Part shown: one piece after another, positions 1 to 5,306 of the stretch
Numbering within the stretch: the stretch's first letter is position 1
Layout of the letters: the number at the start of each line of letters is the position of its first letter
DNA from: Vulcanimicrobiota bacterium
Lineage (GTDB): Bacteria; Vulcanimicrobiota; Xenobia; Xenobiales; JADMJV01
NCBI GenBank assembly: GCA_023447635.1
Contig: JAEXNA010000066.1
Coordinates: 1-6,260, forward strand
Length of the DNA stretch: 6,260 nt
Reading direction: 5' to 3'
Notes under the pieces: generated by a model
What the model was told of the DNA's origin: nothing
Databases searched by the model: none
What the model saw: only the letters and a program-made list of their open reading frames with translations
Made by a program: the position numbers and the translations under genes

Positions 1-103
1 CGGCAGGGCTGGTGAGCGCGGTTTGCGCTTTCTCGAAAAATAAAAGAACCCTCGGCATCGGGGGGGGGTCATCCGCCAAGGGTAGAGGGGTTAACCTCTG
101 CCC
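1..103. repeat. 103-bp terminal direct repeat, left copy
   Basis: Bases 1-103 match 6158-6260 exactly, including a run of nine G (60-68 here, 6217-6225 in the other copy). The right edge coincides with the end of the hairpin at 80-103. The left edge falls inside the 3' half of an inverted repeat that is complete only at the right end of the window (6138-6167). Inside the copy are a small inverted repeat, AGCGC at 15-19 with GCGCT at 25-29, and an A-rich stretch at 36-48. The latter reads as a T-rich stretch on the minus strand, preceded by a weak GACCC/GGGTTC pairing (66-70 with 46-51), possibly a poor terminator. The simplest reading is the overlap of a circular contig. A dispersed or flanking repeat is the alternative. 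Confidence 0.97.
80..103 (+). other. Hairpin at the edge of the terminal repeat
   Basis: GGGTAGAGG (80-88) can pair with CCTCTGCCC (95-103) around the loop GGTTAA. In plus-strand RNA this is nine pairs, one of them a U-G wobble. In minus-strand RNA the wobble becomes a C-A mismatch, so the structure is stronger on the plus strand. The same hairpin is at 6237-6260 and ends exactly at the window end. No T-run follows on the plus strand, so it is not a standard intrinsic terminator. Its role is unknown: it could be a protein-binding palindrome, an RNA structure or part of a repeat element. Confidence 0.5.
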
Positions 104-105
104 AT

Positions 106-134
106 AAGATACCCCGACTAACAAAAACTGATAA
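106..134 (-). promoter_or_regulatory. Weak sigma70-like promoter candidate
   Basis: On the minus strand TTATCA (134-129) and TATCTT (111-106) are separated by 17 bases. Each matches four of six positions of the sigma70 -35 and -10 consensus. They lie in a locally AT-rich patch inside GC-rich DNA, just after the ATPase gene. Transcription would start near base 100 and run toward 1. If the contig is circular it would continue through 6157 into the terminator (6129-6167) and prepilin 1, so this could be the operon promoter. If the contig is linear it points out of the window. The matches are weak enough to arise by chance. Confidence 0.25.
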
Positions 135-234
135 GGTGCAAATGTTTCAGCCGAGGCTGGTTGTTTAGGGCTAAGTATTTGTCGGGAAAGTGGTCCTTCA
201 GGATCTTGGTGCGACGCTCGCGATAACTCTCCAT
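118..234 (-). CDS. Possible 38-aa ORF after the ATPase gene, unrecognised
   Basis: An ATG start lies two bases after the TAG stop of the ATPase gene, close enough for translational coupling, and the frame runs 38 codons to TAG. The product is basic and hydrophilic, beginning MESYRERRTKILKDHF, with no signal peptide, membrane segment or motif I recognise. The first 20 or so codons use G/C at third positions like the genes upstream. From the TTA and CTA codons onward (about 174 down) composition becomes AT-richer and looks less coding. It may be a genuine small protein, the surviving start of a gene lost to a deletion or rearrangement near the repeat, or chance. No clear Shine-Dalgarno sequence is seen beyond a GGGG inside the end of the ATPase gene. 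Confidence 0.3.
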   Translation of the reverse strand: MESYRERRTKILKDHFPDKYLALNNQPRLKHLHLISFC

Positions 235-236
235 GG

Positions 237-1373
237 CTACCCCAGCACTCGCCGGACTTCAGCCTCGTCGGTGAGGCCGTCGCGGCTCCTCTCCATCGCG
301 ACCTCCCTCAACCCTCTCATCCCGGCAGCGACTGCCAGGGCCCTCAACTCTCTAAGCGGCGCGTGGTCCAGGACCAGTTGAGCCAGGTCTTCAGTGAAGG
401 GCAAGATCTCGGGCACAGCCGTTCGGCCGTGATAGCCGCTCTCCCCACAGTTGTCGCAACCAGCGCCCGAACAGTGGCATAACCGGCGCAACAGTCGCTG
501 CGAAACCACTCCGGCCAGGGCGGCTCCAAGCTGGTAGGGCGCCACGCCCAACTCTAACAGGCGAGGCACGACTCCCACCGTGTCCGGGGCGTGAAGCGTA
601 GAGAACACCAGATGGCCAGACAGCCCGGCCTGGACCGACGCGCGGGCCGTCTCTTCATCGCGAATCTCTCCCACCAACACCACCTCGGGATCCTGACGCA
701 GAATAGAGCGAAGCCCCTCCGCGAACGTCATCCCCATCGCCTCGGCGATCTCGGTCTGATGGAACTCTGGCACCACGAACTCTACCGGGTCCTCGAGAGT
801 GACCACGCTCAGCGCCGCCTGGCCGTCGGCGCGCATTCGCTCGCGATGAGTCGCGTACAGCCAGCGCATCAGAGCCAGCAGAGTCGTCGTCTTGCCGCTC
901 CCCGCAGGCCCCGTCGCCAGGACCAAGCCCTGAGGACGATCGACGAGGGCTTGCAGCGCCTGCAACTCTACCTGCGTGAAGCCAAGCGATGCCAGGTCGG
1001 GTGGAGCCGAAGTGCGAGCCAGCAAACGCATAACCACTCGCTCTCCGAAAACGGTTGGAGCCGTGGCGACTCGCACCTCCATCCCCTCCACCTGCATGGA
1101 GCCTTCCTGAGGGACGGATTTCTTGTACGAGGCCAGCCCGGCCATGTTCTTGACCCCCACCAGCAGTCGCTGATAGACCGGTAAAGGCAACTCGGCCTGG
1201 CGTCGAAGAACGCCGTCCTGGCGCAGCGCGAGTTCCACGGTCTCAGCCCGAGGCGACAGATGCAGGTCGCTCGCCCTCTTCGCGCTGGCGAAGCGCAGCA
1301 GCGACGCCATCGCCGGACGGGCGTCGAACGAATCGGCGGGAGAGACCAGTCGGGCGAACTCGTCCGAGATCAC
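237..1373 (-). CDS. gspE: GspE/PilB-family pilus or secretion assembly ATPase
   Basis: This is a cytoplasmic hexameric-type ATPase that powers pseudopilus or pilus assembly through the GspF/PilC platform (family knowledge). The 378-aa product shows the family motifs in order: ASDLH region (34-38), Walker A GPAGSGKTTT (155-164), Asp box TLEDPVEF (192-199), Walker B region QDPEVVLVGEIRD (227-239) and His box GHLVFSTLHAPDT (253-265). Next comes QRLLRRLC, a cysteine cluster (C299, C301, C306, C309) and GYHGR (313-317). The His box and QRL-cysteine layout fit GspE/PilB assembly ATPases better than PilT retraction ATPases. It is short: the N1 (MshEN-type) domain of standard GspE/PilB is absent, giving a length more like ComGA. 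The GTG start overlaps the preceding TGA by four bases (GTGA). No good Shine-Dalgarno is visible, so coupling is likely. The open frame extends upstream to 1859, but that part overlaps the preceding gene. Met22 is an alternative start. GspE and PilB cannot be separated from sequence alone. Confidence 0.95.
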   Translation of the reverse strand: MISDEFARLVSPADSFDARPAMASLLRFASAKRASDLHLSPRAETVELALRQDGVLRRQAELPLPVYQRLLVGVKNMAGLASYKKSVPQEGSMQVEGMEVRVATAPTVFGERVVMRLLARTSAPPDLASLGFTQVELQALQALVDRPQGLVLATGPAGSGKTTTLLALMRWLYATHRERMRADGQAALSVVTLEDPVEFVVPEFHQTEIAEAMGMTFAEGLRSILRQDPEVVLVGEIRDEETARASVQAGLSGHLVFSTLHAPDTVGVVPRLLELGVAPYQLGAALAGVVSQRLLRRLCHCSGAGCDNCGESGYHGRTAVPEILPFTEDLAQLVLDHAPLRELRALAVAAGMRGLREVAMERSRDGLTDEAEVRRVLG

Positions 1374-2332
1374 GGAGCGAAACTCTGAGCCCCGGCGTAC
1401 AGCGACAGCCAGAACGGCAGCAGTAGAGCCAGGGTCAGCACCCCAACCAGCACCAGCGCGAACGGTTCGAGAAGTTTCAGCAGAATAGCCGCCTGGGCCT
1501 TGAGACGTCCCTCGAGTTGAACAGCGGCCCTTTCCAGGCAAGCCGTCAGGTCTTCCTGAGACTCGCCTGCTGCGACCGCCCAGGTCAGGTGCGGGTCGAC
1601 CCCGTCGAGTTCGGAAAGGGCGCGGGACAGTTCGGTTCCCTGGGCCACACTCAGCGACAAGGTCGTGAAGCGCTCTCGGGGCAGCGAGGAGATCATCGTT
1701 TGCGGAGCCTCCGCGAGCGCCCCGGGTAGCGGCATCCCGGTCCTGAGCAGCGTCGCCATCGCGCGAGCCCACAGAGATTGGTCGACCAGGCGCAACAACG
1801 CCTCGAGTCGAGGCACGCGAGCGGCAAGGGCAAAAATGCGGTCTCCGCGCGAGGACCACATCAGCACCAGGGCCACGAGAAAAACGGCAAGCCCGAAAAA
1901 ACGACCGGCTGCGACCAGCAGGGCCAGGGCGCCGCCAGAGACGGCAAGAGGCGCTACCACAGCCGGGACAGCGACAGCGGATAGCAGACCCACCTCGACC
2001 AGCAAGCAGCAGACCAGCGCCAAAGGGTAAGTTAGAGCCAGGCGGGCTTCGGCGCGGACTCGATCGGCCGTCTCGAGCCAGCGGGAAAGGCTTTCCAGAA
2101 CGGGCGCCGGCGAGGGAGAGGAGAGCGCCGAGGCGACCAGGCGGGCGAACATCGGAGAGACCTCGGGCAGTTCGGCAAAAGCCTGCTCGGGAGCTTCTCC
2201 CTGGCGAAGCCTCTCGGCGACGCGGGACCAGGGGCCATCGGCAGGTCCCATCCTGGACATCCCCTCGGCCAGCGGAAAGTTCAGCCGAACAAGCATCGCC
2301 AGGGATCGGGTCGCCTCCTGAAGATCAACCAA
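1370..2332 (-). CDS. gspF: GspF/PilC-family inner-membrane platform protein, third tandem copy
   Basis: This 320-aa polytopic protein of the T2SS F family would be an inner-membrane platform contacting the ATPase encoded next. It has two cytoplasmic repeats. The first spans about 2-100, with the family-like helix SLAMLVRLNFPLAEGM. Two hydrophobic segments follow (about 103-128 and 133-159). The second repeat (about 180-280) carries AGESQEDL (255-262), matching the family GE-x-(S)-x-x-L signature. The C-terminal membrane helix begins LLEPFALVLVG (about 287-309) and ends LPFWLSLYAGA, the most canonical ending of the three copies. In the first repeat the GE-SG-L signature is replaced by ALSSPSPAP (70-78). 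The chosen start is TTG at 2332, overlapping the upstream stop by 8 bases, with GGGGGGAG about 12 bases before it. ATG at 2296 would clip the first domain, and the longer open frame to 2437 lies within the preceding gene. The family call is firm; the start is less certain. Confidence 0.9.
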   Translation of the reverse strand: MVDLQEATRSLAMLVRLNFPLAEGMSRMGPADGPWSRVAERLRQGEAPEQAFAELPEVSPMFARLVASALSSPSPAPVLESLSRWLETADRVRAEARLALTYPLALVCCLLVEVGLLSAVAVPAVVAPLAVSGGALALLVAAGRFFGLAVFLVALVLMWSSRGDRIFALAARVPRLEALLRLVDQSLWARAMATLLRTGMPLPGALAEAPQTMISSLPRERFTTLSLSVAQGTELSRALSELDGVDPHLTWAVAAGESQEDLTACLERAAVQLEGRLKAQAAILLKLLEPFALVLVGVLTLALLLPFWLSLYAGAQSFAP

Positions 2333-3335
2333 GGTTATCCAACACTCCCCCCATGGCCATTTGAGTTCCAATGTAGACGAACAGGAGCACAGCACCAATG
2401 GCCAGGAGCGCCATCGGTTCGATGGCTGCGGTCCCACGCGCCTCGGTGGTGTCGAGTTCGCAGCTCAGGAAGTCCGCGACGGAGCGCAGATCCAGGCTCT
2501 CCCGCGCTTCCTCCTGCTGGACCAGCCAGGCCCCCATGACGGGGAAGTGGCGGGTCTCTGACAGGGCGCGGCCCAGGGAATGGCCCTGCTCTACTTTGGC
2601 GGCGATACTTTGAAACTGCGCGTCCATAGGGGTCTGACAGGCTGACGAAGCGTTTCTGACCGCCTCCGGCAGCGACATGCCCAGTCCCAGCAGATGGTCG
2701 CACCAGCGTAGAAAAACTACGGCCTGGTTCGAAGCTAGCCACGACCCATAGATGGGAAGGTAGAAACGCCAGCGCGAGCTTCCCGTGAAGAAACGCCAAA
2801 CTCCGGCGACGCCAAGCAGCACGGCGAGAACGCCCAGAGGGTTGCGGAGAAATCTGCTGAGGGCGAAGTAAGCCGCCGTGATCAGGTTGCCTTCCCCCCG
2901 CAGCGACCGTTGGGCGTTCTCGAATTCGTGCCCCAGCGTTCCCACCATGGTCCACACCAGGAAGGCTAGGAAGGTGGCTACCACGGCGGGATAGAGCGAG
3001 GCCAACTGCGTCGCCATTACCCTTTCCGTCGTTTCCTCGAGCACTTCGGCGGTCATCGTCAACGCCTTGGGAAAGGAGCGACCGCTGTCTTCGGCCAGAG
3101 CGAGCGAGGAGGCGAAGGTCGCTGGGAAGGGTCCGGGCTCTCGACTCAAGGCCTGGCCCACGGTGCTTCCCGCTCGCACCTCTTCGACCAGGCGTTTTAG
3201 CCGCGCTTGAAAGGCGCCATCGCAGGTAGACTCGAGCTTGCCCAGAGCTTCGATCAGGGAGTAACCCAGGTCGAGAAGTCCGGCCAGGTCGCGGGCCAGG
3301 CGCGCCGACTCGGCAGAGGCTTTAGCAAAAATCAC
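2325..3335 (-). CDS. GspF/PilC-family inner-membrane platform protein, second tandem copy
   Basis: This is a 336-aa T2SS F-family membrane protein. The first cytoplasmic repeat (about 10-110) starts with SARLARDLAGLLDLGYSLIEAL and carries the family-type signature AEDSGRSFPKAL (81-92). Hydrophobic segments lie at about 113-134 and 166-184. FYLPIYGSWLASNQAVVFLR (191-210) begins the second repeat, as the LP-x-G-x...FLR pattern does in GspF/PilC. The second-repeat signature is degenerate, QQEEARESL (273-281), where GE-x-SG-x-L is expected. A C-terminal helix (about 306-326) contains EPMALLAIGAVLL. The start is GTG at 3335, forming a GTGA overlap with the upstream TGA, with GGGGTG a few bases before. 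Having a full two-repeat domain, it is not a TadB/TadC-type half protein. Its presence between two other family members suggests a heteromeric platform (inference). Confidence 0.93.
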   Translation of the reverse strand: MIFAKASAESARLARDLAGLLDLGYSLIEALGKLESTCDGAFQARLKRLVEEVRAGSTVGQALSREPGPFPATFASSLALAEDSGRSFPKALTMTAEVLEETTERVMATQLASLYPAVVATFLAFLVWTMVGTLGHEFENAQRSLRGEGNLITAAYFALSRFLRNPLGVLAVLLGVAGVWRFFTGSSRWRFYLPIYGSWLASNQAVVFLRWCDHLLGLGMSLPEAVRNASSACQTPMDAQFQSIAAKVEQGHSLGRALSETRHFPVMGAWLVQQEEARESLDLRSVADFLSCELDTTEARGTAAIEPMALLAIGAVLLFVYIGTQMAMGGVLDNLG

Positions 3336-4549
3336 GGCAGCACCCCGTTGAGCAGGGCGTTGATGTACTGATGGTACGGGACCGTGGCGCCGACCGTCAC
3401 GATCCCCACGGCGACTCCCATCGCTATCAGGAGGACCGTGTCGAGACCCACGATCAGCGCATGGCTGCGTTGCCGGTACTGGCGCTCCAGACTTTCGACG
3501 GCGGCCTCGAGCGCTTCCGGAAGGCGATCGAAAGCCTCTCCCTGGCGACAGAGCCAGGCCAGGGAAGGAGAGAAGAGCCGCGGTCGTGATTCCAGGATCT
3601 CGCTAAGGTTGGAGCCGTCCTTGCCGGTGAGAGCTTTGCGGTAAGGTCGGAAGTTTACGGCGGCGCGCCCGGCGGCCAGGACGGAGGGAAGGGGGAGGCC
3701 GAGACGTGCAGCCGTTGCGATGGCGGTGACGGCTCGCGATTGCTGTTCAGCTTTGAGAACCCCGCGGAAGCCGGGGAGATAAAAGGCGAACCAGCGCAGC
3801 ACGTTCTGCAGGCTGGGAAACGGGATGGAGAGGAAGAGCAACGAGACCATCAGGCTGATGGGGAGGATCAAGAGCGGTAGGAGAGCGCTCTCTTTCGCCT
3901 GGGCGATCACGCGAGTCGCCCATCTCATCTGCACGCCCGTGGTCTCGTTGATTTCGATCAACGGGGGTAGAATGTGCTCGCCTAGAAAGAAGACCACACC
4001 GAGGAGCATGACCAGCAGGAACTGCGTGCGGAGGACTGTGAGGATCGGCAGGCGCAGTCGGGTCCGTTCTATCGCAGCCAGTCCGGCGAGCGCGGCGGGC
4101 AGGGCGTCGCGCCCTTCGGCCTCATCCAGCATCTCGACCCAGGCCTTTGGAACTTCTCGGATACCCCGCAGCGCATGCGATAGAGCGGCCCCCTTCGAGA
4201 CCCTTTTCGCGAGTTCGGTAATCACCGGAGTAAAGGCGGCGAAGCGGAACGCCATCTGTCGTCTGCGCGAGCGCGCGAGAGCTTCCAGCGCCTGGTCTAA
4301 AGGAAGCTCTCTGGCGGTGAGCAGGCTCAGTTCGCTCAGGAACAGCGCTCGGTCGTCTTCATTGCTGCGCCCTCGTAGCCAGTTGTAGAGACCGGGCAGA
4401 AAGAACGTGAGCCCCAGAAGATAATCGAAAATGCGAACGAGAGGGGACAAATCTGGATAGGCAACGATGACCATGAGCTGGATCGGGAAGCTGATGAGGG
4501 AGAGGAAGAACGCCCGGCGAGCCAGTCGCTGGAAGGAGAACGATATCAC
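3332..4549 (-). CDS. GspF/PilC-family inner-membrane platform protein, first tandem copy, with extra N-terminal membrane segments
   Basis: This 405-aa member is the longest of the three. It opens with two extra hydrophobic segments (about 13-31 and 40-56) before the first cytoplasmic repeat (about 67-165), where FLSELSLLTARELPLDQAL matches the family's first helix pair. The signature there is weak: DEAEGRDALPAAL (142-154). Further membrane segments lie at about 175-190 and 222-242. The second repeat (about 257-355) starts FYLPGFRGVLKAEQQSRAV and has QGEAFDRLPEAL (336-347) in the GE-x-SG-x-L position. A C-terminal hydrophobic stretch (about 366-390) ends near PYHQYINALLNGVLP. The start is GTG at 4549, a GTGA overlap with the stop of the pseudopilin gene, with AGGG about eight bases upstream. 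The open frame continues to 4732, but that part overlaps the pseudopilin gene and its product is Arg/Pro-rich, so I rejected it. The family assignment is sound. Overall it is the most divergent copy. Confidence 0.88.
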   Translation of the reverse strand: MISFSFQRLARRAFFLSLISFPIQLMVIVAYPDLSPLVRIFDYLLGLTFFLPGLYNWLRGRSNEDDRALFLSELSLLTARELPLDQALEALARSRRRQMAFRFAAFTPVITELAKRVSKGAALSHALRGIREVPKAWVEMLDEAEGRDALPAALAGLAAIERTRLRLPILTVLRTQFLLVMLLGVVFFLGEHILPPLIEINETTGVQMRWATRVIAQAKESALLPLLILPISLMVSLLFLSIPFPSLQNVLRWFAFYLPGFRGVLKAEQQSRAVTAIATAARLGLPLPSVLAAGRAAVNFRPYRKALTGKDGSNLSEILESRPRLFSPSLAWLCRQGEAFDRLPEALEAAVESLERQYRQRSHALIVGLDTVLLIAMGVAVGIVTVGATVPYHQYINALLNGVLP

Positions 4550-4872
4550 GGCAGCGCCCTCGCCTTCTGCTGGCGCTGACCGCCAGCCAGGCCGGTGGCG
4601 ACAAATTGACCGTTCTCGAGTCTGATCTCCAACTGTCCCTGCGGGAAGTCGGCCTTCAAGGTCTGGCCCGGAACAAGGCGTCCGGACCGGTAACGCGCCT
4701 CGGCGACCTCGAGCCCCGACTCGGCTAGCCATCGAGCGGCTTCTAGATGTTTGTCCCTGGCCAGACGGTGGCGCGCCTGGCTTGTCGTAAAGCTGACGGC
4801 GACATAGAGGATGCTGAAGAGAACCAGCGCTCCCAGGACTACGGGTAAGAGCATCCCTTTTGGCTGTCTCAT
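4546..4872 (-). CDS. Short GspK/PilX-like minor pseudopilin
   Basis: The 108-aa product begins MRQPKG followed by the hydrophobic segment MLLPVVLGALVLFSILYVAV (7-26). This is a class III prepilin leader with likely cleavage after Gly6. Position +5 of the mature form is Val, not the near-universal Glu. GspK and PilX-type minor subunits show this kind of RQ-x-G-x-x-L leader, and GspK lacks Glu5 because it caps the pseudopilus tip (family knowledge). The helix EAARWLAESGLEVAEARY (44-61) resembles the A-x-x-AE-x-GL-x-x-A pattern of GspK/PilX. The C-terminal part (66-108) is a small Gly-rich, probably beta region. It is far shorter than usual GspK (about 300 aa), lacking the large globular insertion. 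The start is ATG, with a 4-base ATGA overlap with the upstream gene and GGGAG upstream. A tip role is inference. Confidence 0.8.
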   Translation of the reverse strand: MRQPKGMLLPVVLGALVLFSILYVAVSFTTSQARHRLARDKHLEAARWLAESGLEVAEARYRSGRLVPGQTLKADFPQGQLEIRLENGQFVATGLAGGQRQQKARALP

Positions 4873-5306
4873 CTGGCGATGCTCCCGATCTTGCGAAAGG
4901 TGCGATAAGTGTAGGGACGCGCTCCGCCCGAGGCGACTTCCAGGGTAAGAAAGGTTCGACCGCCGCGTCGGAACAGCGAGGCGTGGCGGACGCCGTGAAG
5001 GACTGTCTTCGACCTATCGTCGCGCGTTAATTCGAGCGATTGGCCATCCCAATAGAGTTTGCCGTTGGGGAACGACGCGCCCCGCTGATCCCTATCGATG
5101 CGAAAGGGAGCATTACCGGCTGCGGCGTCGATGCGGGCGACGAGGTCGGCGCAGTCGTTCTTGAGCGCGCTGATGGTCACCGCCCGCTGATACTGCCGTC
5201 TGATCTGGTCGAACATCTCCATAGCGGGAAAGCTGGCGATCATCAGAATGGTGAGTACGATCGCTACTTCGATGAGCGTGAAGCCGCTCCGACGGAGGCG
5301 TCTCAT
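4869..5306 (-). CDS. Prepilin-type pseudopilin with canonical leader (second in operon)
   Basis: The 145-aa product has a textbook class III leader: MRRLRRSG, then FTLIEVAIVLTILMIASFPA. Cleavage by a prepilin peptidase is expected after Gly8, giving mature Phe1 (probably N-methylated) and Glu5. The hydrophobic helix (9-29) leads into an amphipathic stretch, MEMFDQIRRQYQRAVTISAL, then a short C-terminal domain rich in predicted strands (LYWDGQSLELTRDD; TFLTLEVASGG). There is one Cys (52), so no disulfide-bonded D-loop of type IVa pilin kind. The size and basic N-terminus fit a minor pseudopilin of GspH/I/J type; the exact subtype cannot be assigned. The ATG at 5306 overlaps the preceding TGA (ATGA) and has AAGGTG upstream. 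The gene is followed directly by the GspK-like gene, again by ATGA overlap, as in GspI-J-K gene order. Confidence 0.9.
   Translation of the reverse strand: MRRLRRSGFTLIEVAIVLTILMIASFPAMEMFDQIRRQYQRAVTISALKNDCADLVARIDAAAGNAPFRIDRDQRGASFPNGKLYWDGQSLELTRDDRSKTVLHGVRHASLFRRGGRTFLTLEVASGGARPYTYRTFRKIGSIAR

Noticed and set aside
60..68. Nine-G run as a phase-variation tract
   Set aside because: It is outside any supported coding region and is identical in both repeat copies, so no slippage is seen. An effect on promoter spacing cannot be shown.
1..103. Cyclic-di-GMP (GEMM) or other known riboswitch in the leader, suggested by GCGCAAACC on the minus strand
   Set aside because: The surrounding conserved elements and stems of GEMM-I are missing, and the match is a short hairpin loop only.
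111..187. Integron attC-like site, considered because of the nested inverted repeat, TAACAAA and a circular molecule
   Set aside because: The ends do not carry the RYYYAAC and GTTRRRY boxes: CGACTAAC is close, but the other end is GTCGGGA. No integrase is present.
591..1184. Plus-strand open frame of 197 codons
   Set aside because: It lies fully inside the ATPase gene on the opposite strand, has no recognisable domain, and has His/Arg/Gln-rich composition typical of an antisense shadow.
1374..1859. Longer in-frame upstream extension of the ATPase (to a 540-aa product)
   Set aside because: It overlaps the third platform gene, and the extra residues are Arg/Gly/Pro-rich with no domain. The GTGA overlap at 1370-1373 gives a family-like N-terminus.
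3825..4388. Plus-strand open frame of 187 codons
   Set aside because: It is antisense to the first platform gene; its Ser/Arg-rich product is what antisense of hydrophobic coding sequence gives.
4550..4732. Upstream extension of the first platform gene (to 466 aa)
   Set aside because: It lies inside the GspK-like gene in another frame and adds only low-complexity Arg/Pro/Gly sequence.
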